From positions 1 through 10,131 of the forward strand of contig DAHVXO010000171.1 in NCBI GenBank assembly GCA_027356675.1: 10,131 nucleotides of DNA, given 5' to 3'. The notes beneath the pieces were generated by a model, which ran no database searches, was not told where the DNA came from, and saw only the letters and a list, made by a program, of their open reading frames with translations. Made by a program: the position numbers and the translations under genes. The DNA is from Symbiobacteriaceae bacterium (GTDB lineage: Bacteria > Bacillota_E > Symbiobacteriia > Symbiobacteriales > Symbiobacteriaceae). Below, in pieces: positions 1-6,103 of the stretch. Position 1 is the first letter of the stretch. Each line of letters begins with the position of its first letter.

Positions 1-260
1 GCCATCTCAGCCATCTGCTTGACTGGCGGCTGGTTGGCCAGGAAATCGCCGCCGTACACGCTGTCGTCAAAGTGCTGCCAGGGGGAGTCACCCTCGCCCT
101 TGGTGTTCACGGCACCATTGATGCCGCCCTGGGCGCAAACGGAGTGGGACCGCTTCACGGGTACAAGCGAAATCAAGTCAACGTCAAACCCTTGTTCAGT
201 CGCCTTGATCGTGGTCATGAGACCTGCAAGGCCGCCACCTACAACGATGATCTTCGGCAC
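1..260 (-). CDS. sdhA: Succinate dehydrogenase flavoprotein subunit, N-terminal part (cut by window edge)
   Basis: Only the first 86 residues are in the window. SdhA carries covalent FAD and oxidises succinate to fumarate on the cytoplasmic face of the membrane, feeding electrons through SdhB and SdhC to quinone. The visible part starts MPKIIVVGGGLAGLMTT, a Rossmann dinucleotide-binding fold with GGGLAG at residues 8-13. It continues with RSHSVCAQGGINGAVN, where His39 is the residue expected to bond FAD covalently, then GEGDSPWQHFDDSVYGGDFL. This matches the Bacillus-type SdhA from memory. The start is a GTG preceded by GGGAGGG, 15 bases after the sdhC stop, so sdhC and sdhA are cotranscribed and sdhB probably follows outside the window. 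The identification is firm; the rest of the protein cannot be judged. Confidence 0.95.
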   Translation of the reverse strand, partial: MPKIIVVGGGLAGLMTTIKATEQGFDVDLISLVPVKRSHSVCAQGGINGAVNTKGEGDSPWQHFDDSVYGGDFLANQPPVKQMAEM

Positions 261-275
261 GAACCGATCCCTCCC

Positions 276-929
276 TTAACGGAACGCCACGAGGGCGACA
301 ATGCCCAGGGCGCTCACGCCGACAAATGCGGCCGTGGTGACGATATTCGAGATCCGCTGGCTCCTGGGGCCGATCGTGATGCCCCAGGTAATCAGGAACG
401 TGTAGATGCCGTTACTCAGATGATAAGCCGCCGCCACCACACCGACGCCGTACAGAACGGCGACGACTGGGTTTGAAAAGGCTTCCTGCAGTACCTTAAA
501 GCTCGGGAGCCCGCTCATGGACTCGCCGCCCTGGTAGGGTCCGTAAGCACCCAGCAGCTTCTGAAAACGGAAGTGCCAGATGTGATAGGTCACCCAGAAG
601 AGCGTAAATAGGCCGGACATGCGCTGAAAAACAAACGCCCAGTTCCGGCCGTATCCGTAGTTTGTCACGTTGTACTTGGCATCCAGAGCGATAAAGATGC
701 CGTAGATCGCATGGAAATACAAAGGAAGGAAGATAACGAAGATCTCCAGAGCCCACACGAACGGCAGAGCATTAATGGCACGGATCGATTCGTTGTAGAC
801 CTCGGCTCCTTGGAAGGCCTTCGCGTTCTCCCACATGTGAAAGATCAGGAAGCCGCCGACCGGAATGATGCCTGATAGGGAGTGCAATCTGCGCAGGAGA
901 AAGTGATTGCGCCGGAAGAAATCTTGCAT
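276..929 (-). CDS. sdhC: Succinate dehydrogenase cytochrome b558 subunit
   Basis: SdhC is the membrane anchor of complex II and holds two haems b that pass electrons from the SdhA/SdhB head to menaquinone. The 217-residue chain has five hydrophobic segments, as in the single-anchor (type B) enzymes. His16 (in LLRRLHSLSG), His73 (in PLYFHAIYG), His116 (in VTYHIWH) and His170 (in AAAYHLSNG) match the four haem ligands known in Bacillus subtilis SdhC. The NYGYGRNWAFVFQRMSG stretch before helix 3 is also typical. I chose ATG 929, which has AAAGGAG 13 bases upstream; that is slightly far. An in-frame GTG at 971 would add 14 residues, start MAGDSSVERSG, and has no clear ribosome site. It is first in the operon with sdhA and is read from the promoter at 1049-1077. 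Confidence 0.95.
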   Translation of the reverse strand: MQDFFRRNHFLLRRLHSLSGIIPVGGFLIFHMWENAKAFQGAEVYNESIRAINALPFVWALEIFVIFLPLYFHAIYGIFIALDAKYNVTNYGYGRNWAFVFQRMSGLFTLFWVTYHIWHFRFQKLLGAYGPYQGGESMSGLPSFKVLQEAFSNPVVAVLYGVGVVAAAYHLSNGIYTFLITWGITIGPRSQRISNIVTTAAFVGVSALGIVALVAFR

Positions 930-1280
930 GCCCGTAGTCCCGCTCCTTTCCACGCTTGAGTCACCGGCCACAACACCGGCTGGTCAGTTACTCGGATCTC
1001 GAGCTGCGTACAGTGCCCCGTATGCATAGTTCGTCTACAATCCACCCCATTGTATCCCCCGATATAAGCACTGTCAACGTTCCGACTCCCTATTATTACC
1101 ACTTACCACACGTATAAGCAACTCTAATGTTTCGGTAATCCTTGTGGCCCTAGTCATTGGCTTTTTCTATACTGGGAGTTATTAGGCTTGATGTATACAA
1201 TGAGTGCTTTGGTACTGCCGGTGGTCCGCCCTATCCGGTATACTGAGGGGAAGCCGCCGTAGACCAAAGGGGAGTGTAAC
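930..1280. other. Divergent intergenic region between sdhC and the gene at 1281
   Basis: These 351 bases hold no supportable gene. They contain the sdhC leader and promoter on the minus strand. On the plus strand they must hold the promoter of the gene at 1281. TATACT occurs there at 1168-1173 and 1239-1244, and TACAAT at 1196-1201, but none has a convincing -35 element at 16-18 bases, so the plus-strand promoter is left unassigned. The middle (about 1085-1205) is noticeably AT-richer than the genes, as expected of promoter DNA. The sdhC leader holds a 7-base direct repeat, GCCGGTG-TTGTG-GCCGGTG, near 965-985. Confidence 0.6.
1049..1077 (-). promoter_or_regulatory. Sigma-A-type promoter for sdhCA
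   Basis: On the minus strand TTGACA (1077-1072) is followed after exactly 17 bases by TACAAT (1054-1049). This is a perfect -35 and a five-of-six -10, the best promoter match in the window. The start point would be near 1042, giving a leader of about 113 bases before ATG 929. A weaker possible second promoter lies further upstream (TTGCTT, 18 bases, AATAAT, about 1122-1093). No operator was recognised. Confidence 0.8.
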
Positions 1281-1979
1281 ATGCGCCAGCGACTTTTACT
1301 CATGGTCCCCGGCGGGAACACCCATATCGTTTCCCTGGTGCGGCTGGAATCCCTGCAACGAATGGCGGCCGACGCCGGTGCCGACCGATTCCCACTTTTC
1401 TTGCGCATCAGCAGTGTGCGTTCGCTGACCCTACAACCGATAACTGCACGGGGCTTGCTGGCGGAGGCGGAGGGTCTGGCTCCCCAGTTGGAGGGTCTGG
1501 TTGTGCCTGGGGTGCGCTTACGCGGCACTGCGGGTCAGGAGCTCGGCAACATCCTGACATTTGCGGAGAGCGGGGAAATTGCCGGGCGGCCAGAGTTGCG
1601 GATGTGTGCCACCGTAGACGGGATTCGTCTGGTCGTGAAGGCCGTCCCGCCCCCGGTCGGATTTCGGTCGGAGCCGGGCCTGGCCACGGGCGAGTACGGG
1701 TGCTATTTCCACAGCTTGGTGCTAGACGCCAAGGGTTGGCAAGGATTCCGCACAGAGGCCATGGGAGGGTCGGGGGCACCGGTCGCTTTGCCGGAAGTGC
1801 CCGTCCCGCCTCTGGCCCGCTGGGACTTGGCGCATGTGGCCGGCACGGCGGTGGTCGCGTCCTTGGAGCCCATGACAGTACCCGCTGCCGAAGTGTACCG
1901 TGACGTGCTCCATGCATTTATCAGTGCCTCGACAGAGTCGCTCAGGCTCAAACGGCCGCTTACAATCCAGGCAGAATGA
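1281..1979 (+). CDS. Conserved-looking hypothetical protein, 232 aa, unknown function
   Basis: I do not recognise this family. The gene is well supported: ATG preceded by AAAGGGGAG with 6 bases between, an open frame of 232 codons, and a strong hairpin right after the stop. The protein begins MRQRLLLMVPGGNTHIVSLV. It has no signal peptide, lipobox or membrane segment, so it is probably cytoplasmic. It is rich in Ala, Gly, Pro and Val, with proline-rich stretches around VKAVPPPVGF and LPEVPVPPLARW. It has three cysteines or fewer and no nucleotide-binding loop that I can see. It stands alone between two operons on the other strand, so its neighbours say little about its role. A distant relation to a known fold cannot be excluded by eye. 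Confidence 0.8.
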   Translation: MRQRLLLMVPGGNTHIVSLVRLESLQRMAADAGADRFPLFLRISSVRSLTLQPITARGLLAEAEGLAPQLEGLVVPGVRLRGTAGQELGNILTFAESGEIAGRPELRMCATVDGIRLVVKAVPPPVGFRSEPGLATGEYGCYFHSLVLDAKGWQGFRTEAMGGSGAPVALPEVPVPPLARWDLAHVAGTAVVASLEPMTVPAAEVYRDVLHAFISASTESLRLKRPLTIQAE

Positions 1980-1980
1980 G

Positions 1981-2016
1981 GCGAGACCCCGGCCACACAA
2001 GTGGCCGGGGTCTCGC
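1981..2016. terminator. Perfect 16-bp hairpin between convergent genes, likely bidirectional terminator
   Basis: GCGAGACCCCGGCCAC (1981-1996) pairs without mismatch with its reverse complement at 2001-2016 across an ACAA loop. It starts one base after the stop of the plus-strand gene and lies 7 bases beyond the stop of the minus-strand aminotransferase gene. Neither side has a proper T-run (ATTATGC on plus, CTCATTC on minus), so it is not a textbook intrinsic terminator. Position and strength still make transcript termination or 3' end protection the likely job. Confidence 0.75.
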
Positions 2017-2023
2017 ATTATGC

Positions 2024-3208
2024 TCAGGCCTTGAAGACTGCAGTAGCGGCTGATACGCCCGCGCCCCGTTCCAGCTTGAACCCTTGCTCCACCAGGGCCT
2101 GCTCCAGCGCCCCCAGCAGGGTTACGACGGGCTTCATGGCTGCGTTGACCCCCATCAGGCCAACCCGCCAGGTCTTGCCGGCCAGCGGCCCAAACCCGCC
2201 CGCAATCTCAATGTCCTGCTCCAGCAGGCGCTTGCGAACGACCATGTCGTTGATCCCCTCGGGGATGCTGACGATGTTCAGCATGGGTAGCCGGGGACCC
2301 GGGGTGAACAGACCCAGGCCCATCCCCTCCAACCCGGCGGCGAAGGCCTTGTGCGCCTTAGCGTGGCGGGCGAAGCGCTCCTCCAGCCCCTCTTCCAGCA
2401 CAATCCGCAGCGCCTCACGCATCGCGTAGATCATGCTGATGGGCCCGGTGTGGTGGAACACACGGGTGTTTTGCTTTCCGTCGCCCCAATAGGCAAAGAG
2501 CAGGCTGAGGTCCAGGTACCAGGACTGCACCTTCCCCTTGCGGGCGCCCACGGTCTCCATCGCCCGGGGGCTGAAGGTGACCGGCGAAAGTCCGGGCGGT
2601 GCACCGAGGCACTTCTGCGAACACGAAGCGGCAGCATCGATGCCCCACTCGTCGATCTTCACAGGCAGACCGCCCAGCGATGTGACGCAGTCGACGGCGA
2701 TCAGCGCCCCGTACCGGTGGGCAATCTCGGCCACCTCAGCCACGGGTTGCAGGGCACCGGTGCTGGTCTCTGCCTGCACCAGGGCCACTAGCTTGGCGGG
2801 TTTACGCTTCAGTTCAGCTTCGAACCGCTCGGGGGCGATCACCTCGCCCAAAGGCGCCTCGAGGATGCGCACGTTGGCGCCAGTCCGGGAGGCGACCTCG
2901 GCCATGCGCTGACCGAAATAGCCGATGACGCCGACGATCACGTCATCCCCCGGCTCCAGGAGGTTAATCAGCATGGTCTCGATGCCGGCGCTGCCCGTGG
3001 CGGAGATGGGTACGGTGTGGTGGTTGGTGGTCTGGAATACCTGGCGGAGCCACCCCATGGTCTCATCCATGATGCCCAGGAAGACCGGATCCAGGTGGCC
3101 AATCACCGGCGACGACATGGCCCGCAATACCCGGGGGTCGACATTGGACGGTCCCGGACCCATCAATAGACGAACCGGTGGATTCAGTTCAGGCAAACGA
3201 AGGCTCAC
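2024..3208 (-). CDS. Class V aminotransferase, alanine/serine-glyoxylate type
   Basis: This is a PLP-dependent enzyme of the AGXT-like class V group, which moves amino groups between alanine or serine and glyoxylate, pyruvate or hydroxypyruvate. The 394-residue length fits the family. From the chosen start, LLMGPGPSNVDPRVL is near residues 14-28, the phosphate-binding SATGSAG is at 69-75, AETSTG at 146-151, the Asp that pairs with the PLP ring nitrogen (VDCVTS) is at 173, and the Schiff-base Lys is at 199 in SCSQKCLGAPPG. A longer GTG start at 3235 exists, but GTG 3208 has AAGGGGG eight bases upstream, overlapping the stop of the preceding gene. It is the last gene of a three-gene operon, 13 bases after the homoserine-dehydrogenase-like gene. 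That context suggests a serine/threonine/glycine-related role; the exact substrate pair is not fixed by sequence. Confidence 0.9.
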   Translation of the reverse strand: MSLRLPELNPPVRLLMGPGPSNVDPRVLRAMSSPVIGHLDPVFLGIMDETMGWLRQVFQTTNHHTVPISATGSAGIETMLINLLEPGDDVIVGVIGYFGQRMAEVASRTGANVRILEAPLGEVIAPERFEAELKRKPAKLVALVQAETSTGALQPVAEVAEIAHRYGALIAVDCVTSLGGLPVKIDEWGIDAAASCSQKCLGAPPGLSPVTFSPRAMETVGARKGKVQSWYLDLSLLFAYWGDGKQNTRVFHHTGPISMIYAMREALRIVLEEGLEERFARHAKAHKAFAAGLEGMGLGLFTPGPRLPMLNIVSIPEGINDMVVRKRLLEQDIEIAGGFGPLAGKTWRVGLMGVNAAMKPVVTLLGALEQALVEQGFKLERGAGVSAATAVFKA

Positions 3209-3221
3209 GGAACGTTCCCCC

Positions 3222-4298
3222 TTATTCCGGATCACTATAAGAATCAGGAAGCCCCTGCTTCTTTAAGACCGGTTCCGGTATCTCCTGCGCCAGGTGGACC
3301 AGATCTCGCAGCACCGCGGCCGCCGCGATGCGCGGATTGGACGCCCCGCTGGCAAGCGTAACGCGGCCCATCGGGTCGCTTTCAATCATGATGGCCTGAG
3401 AGGCGCCGGAGACCCCCGATAGCGGATGGTCCAGGGACAGCACCTTCGGCTCCACCTGCGCAAAAACCTTGTCCCCCTGCTTCTTGGCCCAGCCGACCAG
3501 CTTGAGCGCACCGCCCTGACGGCGGGCAAGGACCAGGTCGAACGGGCTGACCTCTGTGATGCCCTTGACGTGGACCTGGCTAAGCGTAAGGTTAGCGCCC
3601 AGCAGTGCGTTGGCCAGAATCACTGTCTTGGCGGCGGTGTCCCAGCCTTCCACGTCCAGGCGGGGGTCCCGCTCGGCGATGCCCAGCGCCTTGGTCAGGC
3701 TCAAGGAAGCCTGGTAGTCCAGGCCATCCGACTCCATGCGGTTGAGGATGTGGTTGGGAGTGGCGCCGAGAATGCCCTCAAAACCCGTGATGCGACTGCC
3801 CTCAAAGCCCTTGATCGTATTCATGACCGGCAACCCGCCGCAAATGGCCGCGCTGAACTTGAGCCTCATGCCTGCCGACTCTGCAAGCCGGGTGAGGCCC
3901 ACATAGTCGAGGGCCATCGGACCCTTGTTTCCCGTGATGACATGCCGCCGCAGCGCCAGCGCCCAGCGGATGCGGTCGAGGGAAGGTTGCCCCGTCTGCA
4001 GGTCGGTCGGACCCAGTTCTACGAGTACGTCCGCCTGGGCCAGAAAGTCTTCCATGCTCCAGGACCGGTGCGCGCCGCCGAAATGTCCAAGGCCGCGGCC
4101 TGACTTCTTATAGTCCAGCAGAGCTCCAAGCATGGCCTGCTGCTCAATGTAGACAGCGCCCGACGAATCCGCGAGCGCCGTGACACGCAACTCCGCTCCT
4201 GTCCGCTCGGTGATGCCCTGGCCGTCCTCTACAATCATGCGGACGACTTCCTGCCCGACGGCCCCGAAGCCGATCATCGCGATGTTTACTTGCTGCAA
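3222..4298 (-). CDS. hom: Homoserine dehydrogenase family protein, short form without ACT domain
   Basis: Homoserine dehydrogenase reduces aspartate semialdehyde to homoserine with NAD(P)H, on the way to threonine and methionine. The 358-residue chain has the N-terminal Rossmann motif IGFGAVGQ (9-16), the TGNKGP loop (122-127), SAAICGGLPVMNT (149-161), GIAERDPRLDVEGWD (206-220), and TAAKTVILAN with the expected catalytic Lys224. The chain ends soon after the catalytic domain, as in archaeal-type enzymes, so there is no C-terminal ACT domain for threonine feedback. One point is odd: the usually strict NGTTN or NGTSN signature reads GATPN (178-182). I chose TTG 4298 because AAGGAGG lies ten bases upstream; a TTG at 4346 would add 16 residues that look non-conserved. 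It is the middle gene of the operon. The family is sure, the substrate less so. Confidence 0.82.
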   Translation of the reverse strand: MQQVNIAMIGFGAVGQEVVRMIVEDGQGITERTGAELRVTALADSSGAVYIEQQAMLGALLDYKKSGRGLGHFGGAHRSWSMEDFLAQADVLVELGPTDLQTGQPSLDRIRWALALRRHVITGNKGPMALDYVGLTRLAESAGMRLKFSAAICGGLPVMNTIKGFEGSRITGFEGILGATPNHILNRMESDGLDYQASLSLTKALGIAERDPRLDVEGWDTAAKTVILANALLGANLTLSQVHVKGITEVSPFDLVLARRQGGALKLVGWAKKQGDKVFAQVEPKVLSLDHPLSGVSGASQAIMIESDPMGRVTLASGASNPRIAAAAVLRDLVHLAQEIPEPVLKKQGLPDSYSDPE

Positions 4299-4346
4299 CT
4301 TTACCTGGCCTCCTTGGCGCGCGGAACTTGACCCTAAAGACTTCAA

Positions 4347-4832
4347 CTAGTGGATGATCTTCTCCTCGTTGTCGTCATCATCCGCGTCACTGTCTTCGTC
4401 ACCGTCCGCATCATCATCATCGTCAGCGGCCTCTTCTTCAATGCCGGCATCGGCCAGGACCTCGGGCGTTGTGAATATGGGAGCACCACACCGCAGCGCC
4501 AGGGCGATGGCGTCGCTCGGCCGGGCATCCAGTTCCAAATGCTTGCCGCCCGTCTGCTCAAGTACGAGGTTGGCGAAGAAGATCTGATCCTTAAACTCCC
4601 GAATATTAACCTGACTAATACTTGCTCCCAGACGTTCGATCACTTGAAAGGTTAGTTCGTGGGTGAGCGGCCGCGGCGCCTTGACGCCTTCGGCCTCCAG
4701 GGCGATAGCACGGCCCTCCAGAAGCCCCACTTGCATGACAAGCAGCCGCGCCAGTTCCGGTGCCCGCAAGACCAGGACTACGCTGCCGGAGTCTTCGACC
4801 ATCCCGACGCTTACCAGGCTCAGACGAATCAT
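4347..4832 (-). CDS. Bifunctional nuclease domain (DUF151) protein with acidic tail
   Basis: Residues 1 to about 130 match the bifunctional nuclease (BFN, DUF151) family, small proteins widespread in bacteria and plants. Members have been reported to cut DNA and RNA, but their cellular role in bacteria is unclear. The diagnostic block is NLVLEQTGGKHLELDARPSD followed by AIALALRCGAPIFTT (88-122). After this the protein carries a tail in which 19 of the 26 residues from 132 to 157 are Asp or Glu, ending KIIH. The start is ATG 4832 with a G-rich AAGGGGG site eight bases upstream. It is first in the operon, 48 bases before the homoserine-dehydrogenase-like gene, and is read from the promoter at 4856-4884. 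The family call is firm; nuclease activity here is only inferred. Confidence 0.88.
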   Translation of the reverse strand: MIRLSLVSVGMVEDSGSVVLVLRAPELARLLVMQVGLLEGRAIALEAEGVKAPRPLTHELTFQVIERLGASISQVNIREFKDQIFFANLVLEQTGGKHLELDARPSDAIALALRCGAPIFTTPEVLADAGIEEEAADDDDDADGDEDSDADDDDNEEKIIH

Positions 4833-4855
4833 GGCACGCCCCCCCTTCTCCGACT

Positions 4856-4884
4856 AGTATACTCCCGCCTCACTATCACAGCAA
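4856..4884 (-). promoter_or_regulatory. Sigma-A-like promoter for the DUF151-hom-aminotransferase operon
   Basis: On the minus strand TTGCTG (4884-4879) and TATACT (4861-4856) are 17 bases apart. The -10 has five of six consensus bases and the -35 begins with TTG. The start point would be near 4849, about 17 bases before ATG 4832, so the leader is very short. The -35 lies in the left arm of the dyad at 4879-4917. Confidence 0.6.
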
Positions 4885-4917
4885 CGTCACTGGACCGGCG
4901 CCAGATGGACGTTGCTG
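4879..4917. promoter_or_regulatory. Dyad (candidate operator) shared by two divergent promoters
   Basis: CAGCAACGTC (4879-4888) is the exact reverse complement of GACGTTGCTG (4908-4917). Inside lies a second short pair, CTGG (4890-4893) and CCAG (4901-4904). The left arm contains the -35 of the minus-strand promoter, and the right arm contains most of the -35 of the plus-strand promoter. A repressor or activator bound here could act on both operons. No known regulator's consensus was recognised, so the operator role is inference from geometry. Confidence 0.5.
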
Positions 4918-4934
4918 GATCGCTGGACTATACT
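4906..4934 (+). promoter_or_regulatory. Sigma-A-like promoter for the moaD-moaE fusion gene
   Basis: TGGACG (4906-4911) and TATACT (4929-4934) are separated by 17 bases. The -35 matches four and the -10 five of six consensus bases. The start point would be near 4941, giving a leader of about 27 bases that includes GAGGAGG. The -35 overlaps the right arm of the dyad at 4879-4917. No molybdenum-cofactor riboswitch fits in this short leader. Confidence 0.6.
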
Positions 4935-4967
4935 AATACCAGTTGGACAAGCCGAGGAGGGCCACGG

Positions 4968-5660
4968 TTGATTACCGTTCGTCTTTTCGCCGCTGCCGCC
5001 GAAATAGCCGGCCGCCGGCAACTTCAGGGAGAGTGGGCCGGTCTGACCCCACCCGAACTTCTGCAGATTCTCCAGCAGCAATACCCCGGTCTCACCCGGC
5101 TGGCTCCGTCGCTGGCCGTGGCGATCAACCGGGAGTATGCCGAACCGGCCCATGTCATCAAGGATGGGGATGAGGTCGCCCTGATTCCGCCGGTCAGCGG
5201 GGGCAGCGGCGAGGACCGCCCACTCTTTGAGGTCACGGCGGATCCCATTTCGGCCGATGAGGTCGCCGCGCGGGTGACCAATCCGCACTCCGGCGCCACC
5301 CTGGTCTTCGTGGGCACCGTGCGCGAGTGGACCAAGGGCAAGCAGACCATCTCCCTCGAATACGAGGCCTATCCCGAAATGGCCGTCGGGCAGATGCAGG
5401 TGATTGCCCGGGAGATTGAGGCCCAGTGGCCTGGCACCCGGACAGCCATCGTGCACCGGGTCGGCAAGCTCGCAATCACGGAAGCCAGCGTGGTCATCGC
5501 GGTGGCCACCCCCCACCGTGCCGACGCCTTTTCTGCCTGCCGTCACGCGATCGAGCGCTTGAAACAGATCGTGCCGATCTGGAAGAAGGAGATCTGGGCG
5601 GACGGCGAGCAGTGGATCGGCGGCCAGTCCGGACCGGACTGGATGCACGAGCACAAATAG
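4968..5660 (+). CDS. Molybdopterin synthase, MoaD-MoaE fusion
   Basis: Molybdopterin synthase puts two sulfurs into cyclic pyranopterin monophosphate during molybdenum cofactor synthesis; MoaD carries the sulfur on its C-terminal Gly and MoaE binds the substrate. Here both are one 230-residue chain. Residues 1-79 are MoaD (ITVRLFAAAAEIAGRRQL through VALIPPVSGG). Residues 84-230 are MoaE: FVGTVREW (114-121), LEYEAYPEMA (130-139), HRVGKL (163-168), TPHRADAFSA (181-190), and the catalytic-lysine region LKQIVPIWKKE (198-208). The MoaD double glycine (78-79) is internal, so the chain must be cut after it to form a thiocarboxylate, as described for the mycobacterial fusion MoaX, or work in another way. 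TTG 4968 is the start because GAGGAGG sits seven bases upstream; the open frame extends further back into non-homologous sequence. No other moa gene is in the window. Confidence 0.93.
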   Translation: MITVRLFAAAAEIAGRRQLQGEWAGLTPPELLQILQQQYPGLTRLAPSLAVAINREYAEPAHVIKDGDEVALIPPVSGGSGEDRPLFEVTADPISADEVAARVTNPHSGATLVFVGTVREWTKGKQTISLEYEAYPEMAVGQMQVIAREIEAQWPGTRTAIVHRVGKLAITEASVVIAVATPHRADAFSACRHAIERLKQIVPIWKKEIWADGEQWIGGQSGPDWMHEHK

Positions 5661-5663
5661 ACG

Positions 5664-5693
5664 GAGGCCCGTGGCCAGGCGGTCACGGGCCTC
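5664..5693. terminator. Hairpin terminator between the convergent moaD-moaE and spore protein genes
   Basis: GAGGCCCGTG (5664-5673) pairs perfectly with CACGGGCCTC (5684-5693). Three more pairs, including one G-U, can close the loop to AGGC. It starts three bases after the moaD-moaE stop, and on the plus strand is followed by TTGCTGTCT, a weak T-rich run. The minus-strand spore protein gene ends seven bases beyond it, so it probably serves both. Confidence 0.75.
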
Positions 5694-5700
5694 TTGCTGT

Positions 5701-6015
5701 CTACCTCTGCGGGCCGGCGAGGGTCTGCTCTGCCTGAGCGATCATGCGCTTGACCATCTGTCCGCCGAGCCGTCCGCCGAGGCGACCCCCCACGGCTCCC
5801 GCCTGGCGGGAGGTCAGTTCACCATTGTAACCCTGTTGCAAGGGTACGCCGATCGATGCTGCTACCTCGAACTTGCTCTGAGCGATCCGCTGCTGCAGAT
5901 CGCCGAGGCTGGTGGGATTCCAGCCGACCTCCTGGGCGATCTCGTACTTCAACTGGTTCAGGGCCGATTCTGCACTCTCAATCAACGGGCGATTGCTGCC
6001 ATTTTTGTTGGCCAT
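5701..6015 (-). CDS. Alpha/beta-type small acid-soluble spore protein, long variant
   Basis: These proteins coat DNA in the dormant spore, protect it from UV and heat, and are degraded by the GPR protease at germination. The 104-residue chain has ALNQLKYEIAQEVG (18-31), containing the usual GPR-site region around Glu25-Ile26. The C-terminal part GELTSRQAGAVGG (65-77) and QMVKRMIAQAEQTLAG (86-101) is the DNA-binding core. Family members are usually about 60-75 residues. This one is longer because of a second KFEVAASIGVPL segment (48-59) after a linker, and a tandem GGRL-GGRL-GGQM repeat (76-87). ATG 6015 has the consensus site GGAGGTGA six bases upstream; the frame is open further back without homology. 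It is read on its own, late in sporulation by family analogy. Confidence 0.93.
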   Translation of the reverse strand: MANKNGSNRPLIESAESALNQLKYEIAQEVGWNPTSLGDLQQRIAQSKFEVAASIGVPLQQGYNGELTSRQAGAVGGRLGGRLGGQMVKRMIAQAEQTLAGPQR

Positions 6016-6035
6016 GAAGTTCACCTCCGTATCAG

Positions 6036-6065
6036 TAGGATGCCACCTGATTCGGTGAAACATAA
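6036..6065 (-). promoter_or_regulatory. Candidate forespore (sigma-G-like) promoter of the spore protein gene
   Basis: On the minus strand TTATG (6065-6061) is followed after 18 bases by CATCCTA (6042-6036). The Bacillus sigma-G pattern is roughly GNATR, 18 bases, CATNNTA, so the -10 fits fully and the -35 at all but its first base. No sigma-A-like pair was seen here. The weakness is that the start point would fall only about 15 bases before the ATG, just at the ribosome binding site. Confidence 0.35.
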
Positions 6066-6103
6066 GCCATCCGTTATGGAAACATCTTCCCCTGATCGTA
6101 CCG

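Noticed and set aside
4354..4440. CRISPR-like or microsatellite repeat at the TCATCATCATCG run
   Set aside because: It is low-complexity coding sequence for an Asp/Glu tail, without regular repeat-spacer structure.
4350..4655. Plus-strand open frames opposite the DUF151 gene, rich in Ser, Ile and Val
   Set aside because: They are antisense to the repetitive acidic-tail codons; composition explains them and no ribosome site supports them.
4659..4967. N-terminal extension of about 103 residues on the MoaD-MoaE frame
   Set aside because: The extra sequence runs antisense through the DUF151 gene and across the divergent promoters, has no homology to MoaD, and TTG 4968 has an excellent ribosome site.
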